DNA of 43,915 bases from an uncultured Pelagibacteraceae bacterium (GCA_902544345.1 CACCBT010000002.1:1-43915), one strand, 5' to 3'; counted from the first letter of the stretch, positions 31,058 to 40,214 are shown. The notes: generated by a model not told the origin, from the letters alone. Numbers and translations: made by a program.

Positions 31058-33706
31058 TTAATTAATACTAGATACAATACTTCTTAATTTTTCATCTTCA
31101 ATAGTTAATTCTTTAACTAAATTTTTATCATTTTGAACTATTTCTTTGGGTGCATTTGTCACATAAGCCTTATTTTTGAGCTTATTATTTAAACTAGTTA
31201 TTTGTTTATTAATTGTCTCAATTTTTTGTAAAATTCTCTCTTTTTGAGATACTAAATTTACATCCTCATTAAAATTTAATGAAATTTTTTCCTTTAGAAC
31301 CAAGATTTCTATTGAATTTTTATCTCTAATCTTTTTTGTAAGAACATTATTTACTCTACCAACCTGTTTTATCAAATTAATATTTTTATTTACCAATTTC
31401 TCTAATTTTCCTGATTTATCATCAAAAAATATGTCACAATATAATTTTGGCGTAATTTTTAACTCTGCTTTAGTAGATCGAATGTTAGAAACTATTTCAA
31501 TTAAATCATTTATATTATTTTGATTTTTGCTAAATTTTTTAATTATCTTAAATTCTGGCCAATTGGAGCAAATTAAAAAATTATTGAAAATCTTTTTATA
31601 AGCATTTAAAGACCACAATTTTTCAGTGAGAAAAGGGATAAAAGGATGAAGAATTCTAAGAATATTTGCCATCATAAATGATGAGAAAGCCTTGGCCTCT
31701 TTAATTTCACTCTTATTTTTTGAATTAAAAATAGGTTTTAAGAACTCTAAATACCAATCGCAATAGGAATGCCAAACAAATTGATATGCATACCTAGCAG
31801 CTTCATCAAACCTAAATATTTCAATATAATTTGTGATTAAATTTTGTGTTTTTATAAATTCGTTATAAATCCAATGATTTATTGGAAGTTTAATTAAGTT
31901 CAAATTTATCTTTTTATCTAATCTACAATTATTAAGTTTTAAAAAATTATTTGCACTCCAAATTTTTGTTATGAAGTTTCTATTTCCAGTAACTCTATCT
32001 TTTGATAATTTTACATCTCGTCCTGGAGAAGCCATCGAAATTAAAGTAAATCTTAGACTATCTGCTCCATATTCATTTATTAAATCTAATGGATCAATCA
32101 CATTACCTTTTGATTTTGACATTTTCTGGCCCTTTTCATCTCTTACCAAGGCATGAACATATACTTTATGAAAAGGTGTACTTTTTCTGAAATAATTTCC
32201 CATCATCAACATCCTTGCTACCCAGAAGAAAATAATATCAAAACCAGTAACGAGAACTGAAGTTGGATAAAATTTATTAAGTTCTTTGGTTTTGTTTGGC
32301 CACCCAAGGGTTGCAAAAGGCCATAGAGCTGATGAAAACCAGGTATCTAAAACATCCGTTTCCTGTCTTAACTTAAAATGTTTATTTCCATTTTTTTTCT
32401 TTGCTATCTTTTTTGCATCTTTTTCATTTTCAGCTACAAAAATATTACCGTGTTCGTCGTACCAAGCAGGTATTCTATGACCCCACCAAATCTGTCTAGA
32501 TATACACCAAGGCTCAATATCATTCATCCATTGAAAAAATGTTTTGGACCAGTTGTTTGGAAAAAAAGAAGTTTTACCCTCTCTAACAATCTTTATAGGT
32601 TTTTTTGATAATTTTTTTGCATCTACAAACCATTGCTCAGTCAAAAGAGGTTCGATTATAGTGTTTGATCTATCTCCATATGGAACTTTATTTTTTATAT
32701 TTTCAATTTTTACTAGGGAGCCTATTTCCTTCAATTTTTTAATTAAAAGCTTTCTTGCTTCAAATCTGTCTAAACCATGAAATTCTTTCACTCCATTTTT
32801 ATTTATTCTGCCATTTTTTTCAAAAATATTTAATATTTCTAATTCGTTTCTCTTGCCAACTTCATAGTCATTAAAATCATGCGCAGGTGTAATTTTTACA
32901 GCCCCCGAGCCTTGTTCAGGATCAGCGTAATGATCAGAAATAATTTTTACAGTTCTATTTACAATTGGAATTACAACATTTTTTCCAATTAAATTAATAT
33001 ATCTTTCATCCTTGGGATTTACAGCTACTGCTGTATCCCCCATCATAGTTTCTGGCCTTGTAGTTGCGATTGTAATTTTTTGATCAGAGTTTTCGATTAA
33101 ATAATCAATATAATACAATTGGGATTGAACATCTTTTTGGATAACTTCTAAATCAGAAATAGCAGTTTGAAGTTTCGTATCCCAATTAACTAATTTTTTA
33201 TCCTTGTAAATCAGCTTATTTTTATACAGATCAACAAAAACTTTAATTACAGCTTTAGACAAATCTTTATCCATAGTAAACCTAGTTCTTGACCAATCAC
33301 AAGAGCAACCTAATTTTTTTAGTTGATCTAAAATAATTCCACCAGACTCTTCTTTCCATTTCCAAATTTTTTTAATGAATTTTTTTCTTCCTAAATCATT
33401 TTTTTTTATTCCTTCTTTTAAAAGATTATTTTCTACAACTGCTTGGGTTGCAATTCCGGCATGATCAGTTCCTGGCTGCCATAGAGTTTCGAGGCCTTTC
33501 ATCCTGTTAAATCTAATTAAAACATCTTGAAGGCTGTTGTTTAATGCATGTCCCATATGCAATCTTCCAGTCACATTAGGTGGAGGGATTACTATGGAAA
33601 ATTTTCTATTTAATTTACTTTTTTTTGGTTTAAATAAACCTTTTTTAATCCAAAAATCCGAGATTTTTTTTTCTTCTATATTGTGATTGTATTTTTTAAA
33701 TTCCAT
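31058..33706 (-). CDS. valS: Valyl-tRNA synthetase
   Basis: IPPPNVTGRLHMGHALNNSLQD, WQPGTDHAGIATQ, IATTRPETMMGDTAVAVNP, GQKMSKSKGNVIDP, C-terminal coiled coil. Confidence 0.97.
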   Translation of the reverse strand: MEFKKYNHNIEEKKISDFWIKKGLFKPKKSKLNRKFSIVIPPPNVTGRLHMGHALNNSLQDVLIRFNRMKGLETLWQPGTDHAGIATQAVVENNLLKEGIKKNDLGRKKFIKKIWKWKEESGGIILDQLKKLGCSCDWSRTRFTMDKDLSKAVIKVFVDLYKNKLIYKDKKLVNWDTKLQTAISDLEVIQKDVQSQLYYIDYLIENSDQKITIATTRPETMMGDTAVAVNPKDERYINLIGKNVVIPIVNRTVKIISDHYADPEQGSGAVKITPAHDFNDYEVGKRNELEILNIFEKNGRINKNGVKEFHGLDRFEARKLLIKKLKEIGSLVKIENIKNKVPYGDRSNTIIEPLLTEQWFVDAKKLSKKPIKIVREGKTSFFPNNWSKTFFQWMNDIEPWCISRQIWWGHRIPAWYDEHGNIFVAENEKDAKKIAKKKNGNKHFKLRQETDVLDTWFSSALWPFATLGWPNKTKELNKFYPTSVLVTGFDIIFFWVARMLMMGNYFRKSTPFHKVYVHALVRDEKGQKMSKSKGNVIDPLDLINEYGADSLRFTLISMASPGRDVKLSKDRVTGNRNFITKIWSANNFLKLNNCRLDKKINLNLIKLPINHWIYNEFIKTQNLITNYIEIFRFDEAARYAYQFVWHSYCDWYLEFLKPIFNSKNKSEIKEAKAFSSFMMANILRILHPFIPFLTEKLWSLNAYKKIFNNFLICSNWPEFKIIKKFSKNQNNINDLIEIVSNIRSTKAELKITPKLYCDIFFDDKSGKLEKLVNKNINLIKQVGRVNNVLTKKIRDKNSIEILVLKEKISLNFNEDVNLVSQKERILQKIETINKQITSLNNKLKNKAYVTNAPKEIVQNDKNLVKELTIEDEKLRSIVSSIN

Positions 33707-33738
33707 TTTTTTCGATATTTAGAGATATATATCAGATT

Positions 33739-35001
33739 TTAAGATCTATTAAGTTTAAAATCTAGATATAAGGCAGCAGTCCAAGAAAAGTTTTTAGCAC
33801 CCATGCCTAAACCTGACTTACAACTATAATATTCACGAAATTTTTTTTTTTCGATTAAATTAATTGTCTTTTTTCTTATAATTTCAGCAAACTTTTTATC
33901 TTTATTTTTCAATCCTTGATAAATTATCCAATTGCAATTAACCCATACTGGTCCTCTCCAGTACCTCTTTTCCTCAAAAGATTTATGCTTAGAGCTTATT
34001 GAAGGAAAAAAATATTTCTCATCTTTATAATATTTTTTTAAACATTTAATTAATCCTCTATTAATTAAATTATTATTTAAATCTGCAAATAGCATAAAAA
34101 AATTAGTTATTGACGGTACTTCTATTAAAGTATTATTTCTAAGATCTTTATTTTTAAATTTCATTTTTTTTGAATTGAATAATTTCATAAGTTTGTTCTC
34201 ATTTAAAAGAATATATTTTTTTAATGAAGAGCAGCTCTTGCCTACAAATTTAAGTAAAAAATCTAAATCTTTCAAAGCTTTTAAAAATAGTGAATTAAAT
34301 CCTACATCAACAACATTAAATTTTGATTTGTAGTAAAGTTTCTTAGGATCATAATTCAGTCGCCTGAAGTGATTTTTTATTGTTACGTACCTATCATAAT
34401 CTATTTTTAATGGTCTTTGATTTTTTTCAACAATTTTATTATCCTTTCTTTTGTATTTAAGTTTAGACTCTATTTTGATCTTGCTCATTGGTTTGTCCCA
34501 TAAAGGAGAATTGTCATACCCACTTTCCCATGGATGAAGTATAGAAATTAAACCTGTTCTTTTTGGATCTCTGTATCTAATAAACCATTCTAAATATTTT
34601 TTAATTTTTAATATTAAGGTTTGATATTTTTTAATCTCTTTTTTTGAAAATTTTTTTCTTTCAATAATTATCCTTAAAATACTTGCTAATATCGGTGGTT
34701 GAGTTATTCCAGATGAGGAAATTTTTTTACCACAGTTCCAAGCTTTATAGTTAGGTGTATAATTTAAATCTTTAATATGAAAAAGAATATGTGGAATCAT
34801 TCCATCATCCCACTGTCCTGAAATTAAAGTTTTAATTTCTTTAAATGTGTAATTTAAATTGAAATTTGAATAACCTAACGCAATAAAAGCTGAGTCCCAA
34901 TTCCATTGTGCAGGATAAAGTTTAGTATTTGTAGGTAAAGTATAATTCGATCTTCTATTATTTATTAACGTTTTTTTTGCAAATTTTATTGTACTATTCA
35001 T
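33739..35001 (-). CDS. GH63/MGH1-type glycoside hydrolase (mannosyl-/glucosylglycerate hydrolase-like), cytoplasmic
   Basis: LYPAQWNWDSAFIALGY, SGQWDDGMIPHILFH, HPWESGYDNSPLWDKP, RYWRGPVWVNCNWIIYQGL, GMGAKNFSWTAALYLD; no signal peptide; start codon overlaps the upstream permease stop (TAATG). Confidence 0.82.
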   Translation of the reverse strand: MNSTIKFAKKTLINNRRSNYTLPTNTKLYPAQWNWDSAFIALGYSNFNLNYTFKEIKTLISGQWDDGMIPHILFHIKDLNYTPNYKAWNCGKKISSSGITQPPILASILRIIIERKKFSKKEIKKYQTLILKIKKYLEWFIRYRDPKRTGLISILHPWESGYDNSPLWDKPMSKIKIESKLKYKRKDNKIVEKNQRPLKIDYDRYVTIKNHFRRLNYDPKKLYYKSKFNVVDVGFNSLFLKALKDLDFLLKFVGKSCSSLKKYILLNENKLMKLFNSKKMKFKNKDLRNNTLIEVPSITNFFMLFADLNNNLINRGLIKCLKKYYKDEKYFFPSISSKHKSFEEKRYWRGPVWVNCNWIIYQGLKNKDKKFAEIIRKKTINLIEKKKFREYYSCKSGLGMGAKNFSWTAALYLDFKLNRS

Positions 35002-36194
35002 TATCCTTTTACACTTCCAGCTGTTAGTCCACTTACTAAATATTTTTCAAAATATACAAAAATTAAAAGTATTGGCAAAGTAACAATCACTGATCCAGCC
35101 ATTAGATATTGTCGTGGTGTTTCTGCATCTCCAGTTAAATGATTTATTGCCCTAGATAATGTAAATGTTTTAGGATTATCTAAAAACATTAATGAAAACA
35201 AAAATTCATTCCAAGCTATCATAAACACATATAATGATACTGATGCAATAGCAGGTAAACTGAGAGGTATAATTATTTTGATAATTATACCAAACCAGTT
35301 TTGTCCATCGATAAGTCCAGCTTCTTCAATTTCTTTAGGTATGCTTTTAAAATAACCCTGGAGCATATAAATGGCTACAGGTAAAGTAGTTGCTGTATAA
35401 ACAATAAGCAAACCTCCTATAGAGTTTCTCAAGCCTAGTTGACTAAAAACTGTGTATAGCGGAATTACCAATACTATGGCTGGAAACATATAGATTATTA
35501 ATATTGATGTTGAAAGAAAAGTTTTTCCAAAAAAGTTCAATCTTGCAACAGCATAAGCAGCTGGAATAGCAAATAATAAATTTATTAAAACAGTTCCAAT
35601 TGAGACATAAGAACTAGTTAGGATATATCTACCAAAATCATAAGTTTTGAAAATGACAAAGTATGAATTAAAAATTTCAAAAATATTTTTTGAAAAATCA
35701 ATGCTTAAATCAAGAGGATTAATTAACAGAGCAGTCTGTGTTTTAAAGCTGGTTACAAACATAATGTAAAAAGGAAATAATATAACTAATGCAAAAAATA
35801 GTATTGCAAATAAAGATAAAAACTCAAACACAATTTTTTCAGATATAAAATCTTGACTAAGATATTTAAAATCATATTTTCTTAATTTATTAGTAAAAAA
35901 TAAAATTAATATAAATATACCTCCCGTATACCAAAGCGGTGAGCTCTTACTTAAAAATACATATAAAATTGTAAATGATATAGATAATATAAAAATTTTT
36001 AAAAGATGATTGAATTTGTTTCCGATAAATATAGAGACAATAGTTAGCCCAAGTGATAGTAATACATTGAAATTGAAGTTAAGATCTGTAAAACTTACGC
36101 CTTGTAATGTTGCCATTATTGTCCATAAACAAATAATTGTTGCTAAAAAAATTGACGATGCAAATAAAGTTATTATTAAAGATTTATATTTCAT
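35001..36194 (-). CDS. Carbohydrate ABC transporter permease (MalG-like) with N-terminal extra TM domain
   Basis: C-terminal part canonical: FPFYIMFVTSFKT, AYAVARLNFFGK, EEAGLIDGQNWFGIIIKIIIPLSLPAIASV (EAA loop), YFEKYLVSGLTAGSVKG. Confidence 0.93.
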   Translation of the reverse strand: MKYKSLIITLFASSIFLATIICLWTIMATLQGVSFTDLNFNFNVLLSLGLTIVSIFIGNKFNHLLKIFILSISFTILYVFLSKSSPLWYTGGIFILILFFTNKLRKYDFKYLSQDFISEKIVFEFLSLFAILFFALVILFPFYIMFVTSFKTQTALLINPLDLSIDFSKNIFEIFNSYFVIFKTYDFGRYILTSSYVSIGTVLINLLFAIPAAYAVARLNFFGKTFLSTSILIIYMFPAIVLVIPLYTVFSQLGLRNSIGGLLIVYTATTLPVAIYMLQGYFKSIPKEIEEAGLIDGQNWFGIIIKIIIPLSLPAIASVSLYVFMIAWNEFLFSLMFLDNPKTFTLSRAINHLTGDAETPRQYLMAGSVIVTLPILLIFVYFEKYLVSGLTAGSVKG

Positions 36195-37443
36195 TTGCCT
36201 TCTTTGCTATTAATCTAAAATAAATAATCATAAAAGTTATTAATAATAATACGATTACTATTGAGACTGCTGAGCCCATTCCGATATTTGATACAGCAAA
36301 TCCTTGTTGATAAACATTTATTGGTAACGTCAATGTGCCTGAAGCGCCACCAGTTAATAAAAAAATATCTTCAAATTTGTTAAAGTTCCAAATAAATCTT
36401 ATCATAAATAAAATAGATAATATTGCTGTAATTTGTGGAAGAGTGATATGAAAAAATTTTTTAAACGGTCCGGCTCCATCTACATCAGCAGCTTCATAAA
36501 GGTCCTTAGGAATAGCTTGTAGTCTTGCTAATATAAATAAAAAAGCTAAAGGAAAATACCGCCAAATTTCAAAAAATATAACCGTGGTCAAAGCTAATCT
36601 AAATTTTAACTCGAATCCTAAAATGTTAACAATTAAGTACTTTTGACCTAATAAATTTATTGGTTTTTCTATAATTCCATAACTTACAAGTAGAGAATTT
36701 ATAGTGCCACTATTTGGATCTAGGAGTAAGGTCCATGTATAAGCCAAGGCAACTACGGGACCTACGTAAGGAAAAAGTAGTATACTTCGCATTAAAGATC
36801 TACCATAAAATTTTTGGTTTACTAGTTGAGCAGCAAATATTCCAAGTAAAATAGCGCCGAGAGTTCCAAAAAAAGTAAAGTAAAAAGTTGTCGTTAAAAG
36901 TTCAAAAAAATTGTTATTCAAGAAAACACTTTTAAAATTTTTGAGTGTAAAATCGGTAGTCAATAAAATATTGTCAGATTTTCCATTTAAGTCTGGCTTA
37001 TAAGACTTAATGTTTTGACTATTAATAGCATTATCATTTATGTCTTTAATTACAATTTCAAAATTTTCACGATAACCTGCCTTCCAGTTACCAAAAAAAC
37101 ATTTAATTTTTTTTGATTTGAATTCGCATCTTGTATCTAAACCCTTGGGCTCAATATTTTTAGGAAATTTATCTAAGAATCTCACCTCTCTTATATCTTG
37201 AGTTAAAGAGCTGTTTCTTAATTTATAAATAATTTTTAATTCAGAATTGTTACCTTGTACACTTTTAACAATTTTTTTTGCTCTTGGCTCAGGAATTCTT
37301 ATATCTTTAAGTCCAACTTCTTTGAAACTAATCCAAACATTTGCAAAAATTGGAAATAAAATAATTGAAAAAACTAGACATACAGCAGGTAAAAGAAGTG
37401 TGTATGCTGTTCTTTTTTCTATTTTTGATAATGTGGTACTCAT
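36184..37443 (-). CDS. Carbohydrate ABC transporter permease (MalF-like) with large periplasmic insertion
   Basis: RSILLFPYVGPVVALAYTWTLLLDP, LYEAADVDGAGPFKKFFHITLPQI (EAA loop); insertion between TM1 and TM2, about residues 45-163. Confidence 0.93.
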   Translation of the reverse strand: MSTTLSKIEKRTAYTLLLPAVCLVFSIILFPIFANVWISFKEVGLKDIRIPEPRAKKIVKSVQGNNSELKIIYKLRNSSLTQDIREVRFLDKFPKNIEPKGLDTRCEFKSKKIKCFFGNWKAGYRENFEIVIKDINDNAINSQNIKSYKPDLNGKSDNILLTTDFTLKNFKSVFLNNNFFELLTTTFYFTFFGTLGAILLGIFAAQLVNQKFYGRSLMRSILLFPYVGPVVALAYTWTLLLDPNSGTINSLLVSYGIIEKPINLLGQKYLIVNILGFELKFRLALTTVIFFEIWRYFPLAFLFILARLQAIPKDLYEAADVDGAGPFKKFFHITLPQITAILSILFMIRFIWNFNKFEDIFLLTGGASGTLTLPINVYQQGFAVSNIGMGSAVSIVIVLLLITFMIIYFRLIAKKANEI

Positions 37444-37478
37444 TTAAAAGCGGATAATATCTTATTATCCGCTTTTAA
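37444..37478. repeat. Perfect 15-bp inverted repeat (stem-loop) between SBP and permease genes
   Basis: ttaaaagcggataat-atctt-attatccgcttttaa read directly; abuts the permease ATG (37441-37443). Confidence 0.95.
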
Positions 37479-37490
37479 GAAATATATTTA

Positions 37491-38813
37491 CTAGAATTTT
37501 GCTAATTCATCGTTAATTTTTTTAACCGCTTCATCAACAGATATCTGATCATCAATGTATTCTCTTGTTATTCTATTCAAAAATTGAGCATTGATAATTT
37601 TTGATGCTCTAGAAAGTTCCCCTTCTTTTACACCCCATCTGTTTGCAGTGTCTAATCCAGCAACAATATTGTTGATTACATCAGAAGAATAAAGTTCAGT
37701 TAATGGTTTTTTTCTGTCCACACCAACTGGTAACTTACTCCAAGCTTTTGTAAACGCAGCAGGATCTGATGAATTTCCTCTTCTTACAGGAAATTTACCC
37801 TCAGGTGCGATTGCTAAAGTGCTTGTGTAACCTTCATCCATGGAATATTCAACAAACTTTTTAGCTTCATCAGTATCTGCATCAGCTGTGATACCAAAAT
37901 ATCTTACATCTGCCCATGCAGCGCCCTTCTTATTATTTGGTCCACTAAAGTTTGTTATGAAACCAGTTTTTGAAGCGAGCTCTGGTGATGTTGGATCACT
38001 ATTTATTGTTGGCGGTGCCGAGTCTCTTAATCCGGCTAATTCATCCATAATAAATGGTGACCAAATTATCATTGGAGTTTTACCTGCAAAGTATAATTCC
38101 CTAGATTGTTTCCAGAATAATTCACCTGGGGGACTTGCTTTAGCTATAACCTTATAAAATTCTAAAGAATTCTTAAGAGCTTTACCTTGTTTTTTTGTTC
38201 CACCTTTTTTAACAAAGTTTACCCCGTTTGCTAAAAGAACGTGCTCAAGAACCTGACTCATAAAGTTTTCATCAGTTTTAGTTGCAGCCACAAATCCAAA
38301 CATGTCTCCGCTTGAAAGAATTTTTACAGCTTTTGTAATATTCTCGTAACTTGTTGGTGGTTCAAGACCAGCTTGTTTAAATAGATCTTTTCTATAAACA
38401 ACCATCTGTGTCCATCCATCAACTGGAACTGCAGCAATTTTTCCACCTTTTTTTGCCATGTTCAATGCACCTGGAGCAAATGTTTTTTTACCTAAACTTT
38501 TAACAACATCATTGTTAGCGTTAACATCAAGTATTCCTGCCTCTGCCCAAGGTAAAACATATTGTAGAGTGTGATAGATTACGTCTGGAAGGTTTCCTGC
38601 TGCTGCTGCAGCTGTAGCTCTAGAACCTAAATCTTTTTCCTCGACTGGAATAACCTCAACCTTAATACCAGTTTTGGTCTCAAACGATTTAGCCATTTCC
38701 ATTTGTTTTTCCATCCTTGCTGGTTGAACTTCAGTAGTCCAAAAAGTAATATCTGCGAAACTATTAGACGTAAATAAAGTTAAAGCAAAAATGAGCCCTA
38801 TTATTTTTTTCAT
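37491..38813 (-). CDS. ABC transporter extracellular sugar/solute-binding protein
   Basis: Signal peptide MKKIIGLIFALTLFTSNSFA; ITFWTTEVQPARMEKQMEMAKSFETKTGIKVEVIPV; LPDVIYHTLQYVLPWAEAGIL; strong Shine-Dalgarno (aggaggaaaaatg). Confidence 0.93.
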   Translation of the reverse strand: MKKIIGLIFALTLFTSNSFADITFWTTEVQPARMEKQMEMAKSFETKTGIKVEVIPVEEKDLGSRATAAAAAGNLPDVIYHTLQYVLPWAEAGILDVNANNDVVKSLGKKTFAPGALNMAKKGGKIAAVPVDGWTQMVVYRKDLFKQAGLEPPTSYENITKAVKILSSGDMFGFVAATKTDENFMSQVLEHVLLANGVNFVKKGGTKKQGKALKNSLEFYKVIAKASPPGELFWKQSRELYFAGKTPMIIWSPFIMDELAGLRDSAPPTINSDPTSPELASKTGFITNFSGPNNKKGAAWADVRYFGITADADTDEAKKFVEYSMDEGYTSTLAIAPEGKFPVRRGNSSDPAAFTKAWSKLPVGVDRKKPLTELYSSDVINNIVAGLDTANRWGVKEGELSRASKIINAQFLNRITREYIDDQISVDEAVKKINDELAKF

Positions 38814-38932
38814 TTTTCCTCCTATTAATTATTTAAATAATGGATTAAGTTTAACAATACTGAAATGAAATCTAATATGATTAAAATGCATACGAGGTTT
38901 GAAATAAGTTAAAATGAGAAAATTATTGAAAT

Positions 38933-39988
38933 ATGGCATTTTTAGAATTTACAGATATAGACAAATCTTTTGAAGATAACAATGTAGTTAGTAATTTTAA
39001 CCTTAAAGTTGAAAAAGGAGAATTCATTGTTTTGCTGGGTCCCTCAGGTTGTGGGAAAACTACACTCCTTAGAATGATAGCTGGACTAGAAAAGATAGAT
39101 AAAGGAAAAATTATTTTAGAAAATAGTCTATTAAATGATTTACTACCATCTAAGAGACAAATTGCTATGGTTTTTCAATCATACGCCTTATACCCGCACA
39201 TGAATGTCTTTAAAAACATTTCATTTGGTTTAACAAATGATAAATTAAACAAAAATGAGATTAAGGACAAAGTACTTGAAACTGCAAAAATTCTTAAAAT
39301 TGAAGAACTACTAGATCGAAAACCAAAAGAACTGTCAGGCGGACAAAGACAAAGAGTTGCAATAGGAAGAGCAATTACAAGAAATCCAAAACTATTTTTA
39401 TTTGATGAACCTCTTTCAAACCTTGACGCAGCTCTAAGATCAGAGATGCGAGTTGAAATATCAAAATTACACAAAAAATTAAAAAGCAATATAATATATG
39501 TTACTCATGATCAAATAGAGGCGATGACTTTAGCTGATAAAATTGTAATTATGAATAAAGGAAATATTGAACAGTTTGGTTCGCCAGATGATATTTATAA
39601 TAATCCAAAAAATATCTTTGTAGCTGAATTTATCGGAAATCCAAAAATGAATATTATTAAAATTGATAAAAAAGATATTAAAGATAAAGACACTTTTAAT
39701 TTATTTAACAAAAGTATTAAATTTGAAAACTCAAATTTTGAAAATGGTTTTTATGTAGGAATTAGACCAGAGGATATTTCATTAGAAAACAAAAGTGAAA
39801 TAGCAGTTGAAGTTAATATTGAATTAATTGAAAATTTAGGGTCAGAAAAAATCATTTTCACGTATTTTAATAGTACAGAAATAAGAATAAAAAGCTCTAA
39901 AAATATCAAAGATAAAAAAATTACAATTTACTTACCAAAAAATAAGTTATATTTATTCGATAATAATAAAAATAGATTAAAGACATGA
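38933..39988 (+). CDS. Sugar ABC transporter ATP-binding protein (MalK/UgpC family)
   Basis: LLGPSGCGKTTLLRMIAGLE, MVFQSYALYPHMNVFKNI, LSGGQRQRVAIGRAI, FDEPLSNLDAALR, YVTHDQIEAMTLAD, C-terminal TOBE-like region. Confidence 0.95.
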   Translation: MAFLEFTDIDKSFEDNNVVSNFNLKVEKGEFIVLLGPSGCGKTTLLRMIAGLEKIDKGKIILENSLLNDLLPSKRQIAMVFQSYALYPHMNVFKNISFGLTNDKLNKNEIKDKVLETAKILKIEELLDRKPKELSGGQRQRVAIGRAITRNPKLFLFDEPLSNLDAALRSEMRVEISKLHKKLKSNIIYVTHDQIEAMTLADKIVIMNKGNIEQFGSPDDIYNNPKNIFVAEFIGNPKMNIIKIDKKDIKDKDTFNLFNKSIKFENSNFENGFYVGIRPEDISLENKSEIAVEVNIELIENLGSEKIIFTYFNSTEIRIKSSKNIKDKKITIYLPKNKLYLFDNNKNRLKT

Positions 39989-39992
39989 TAAC

Positions 39993-39998
39993 TATAAT
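39993..39998 (+). promoter_or_regulatory. Candidate -10 element for the tRNA-Cys/tRNA-Asn pair
   Basis: Exact TATAAT starting 5 bp after the malK-like stop and ending 18 bp before tRNA-Cys; no convincing -35 (genome is AT-rich). Confidence 0.4.
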
Positions 39999-40016
39999 GC
40001 TTTAATGCTAAAGATT

Positions 40017-40090
40017 GGCCACGTGGCGGAATGGTTACGCAGAGGACTGCAAATCCTTTTATCCCAGTTCGATTCTGGGCGTGGCCTCCA
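40017..40090 (+). tRNA. tRNA-Cys(GCA), CCA encoded
   Basis: ggccacg/cgtggcc acceptor, anticodon loop with GCA, T-loop gttcgattc, tcca end. Confidence 0.94.
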
Positions 40091-40137
40091 AAAAAACCTA
40101 TTGTTTTATTATTTTAAAAAAAGTATGTTGCTTGTAT

Positions 40138-40213
40138 TCCTCGGTAGCTCAGTTGGTAGAGCAGTTGACTGTTAATCAATTGGTCGCAGGTTCGAGTCCT
40201 GCCCGAGGAGCCA
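40138..40213 (+). tRNA. tRNA-Asn(GTT), CCA encoded
   Basis: tcctcgg/ccgagga acceptor, anticodon GTT in ctgttaatc, T-loop gttcgagtcc, gcca end. Confidence 0.95.
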
Positions 40214-40214
40214 A

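Noticed and set aside
37840-38157. 105-aa plus-strand ORF inside the SBP gene
   Set aside because: Antisense to a strongly supported SBP; no independent evidence.
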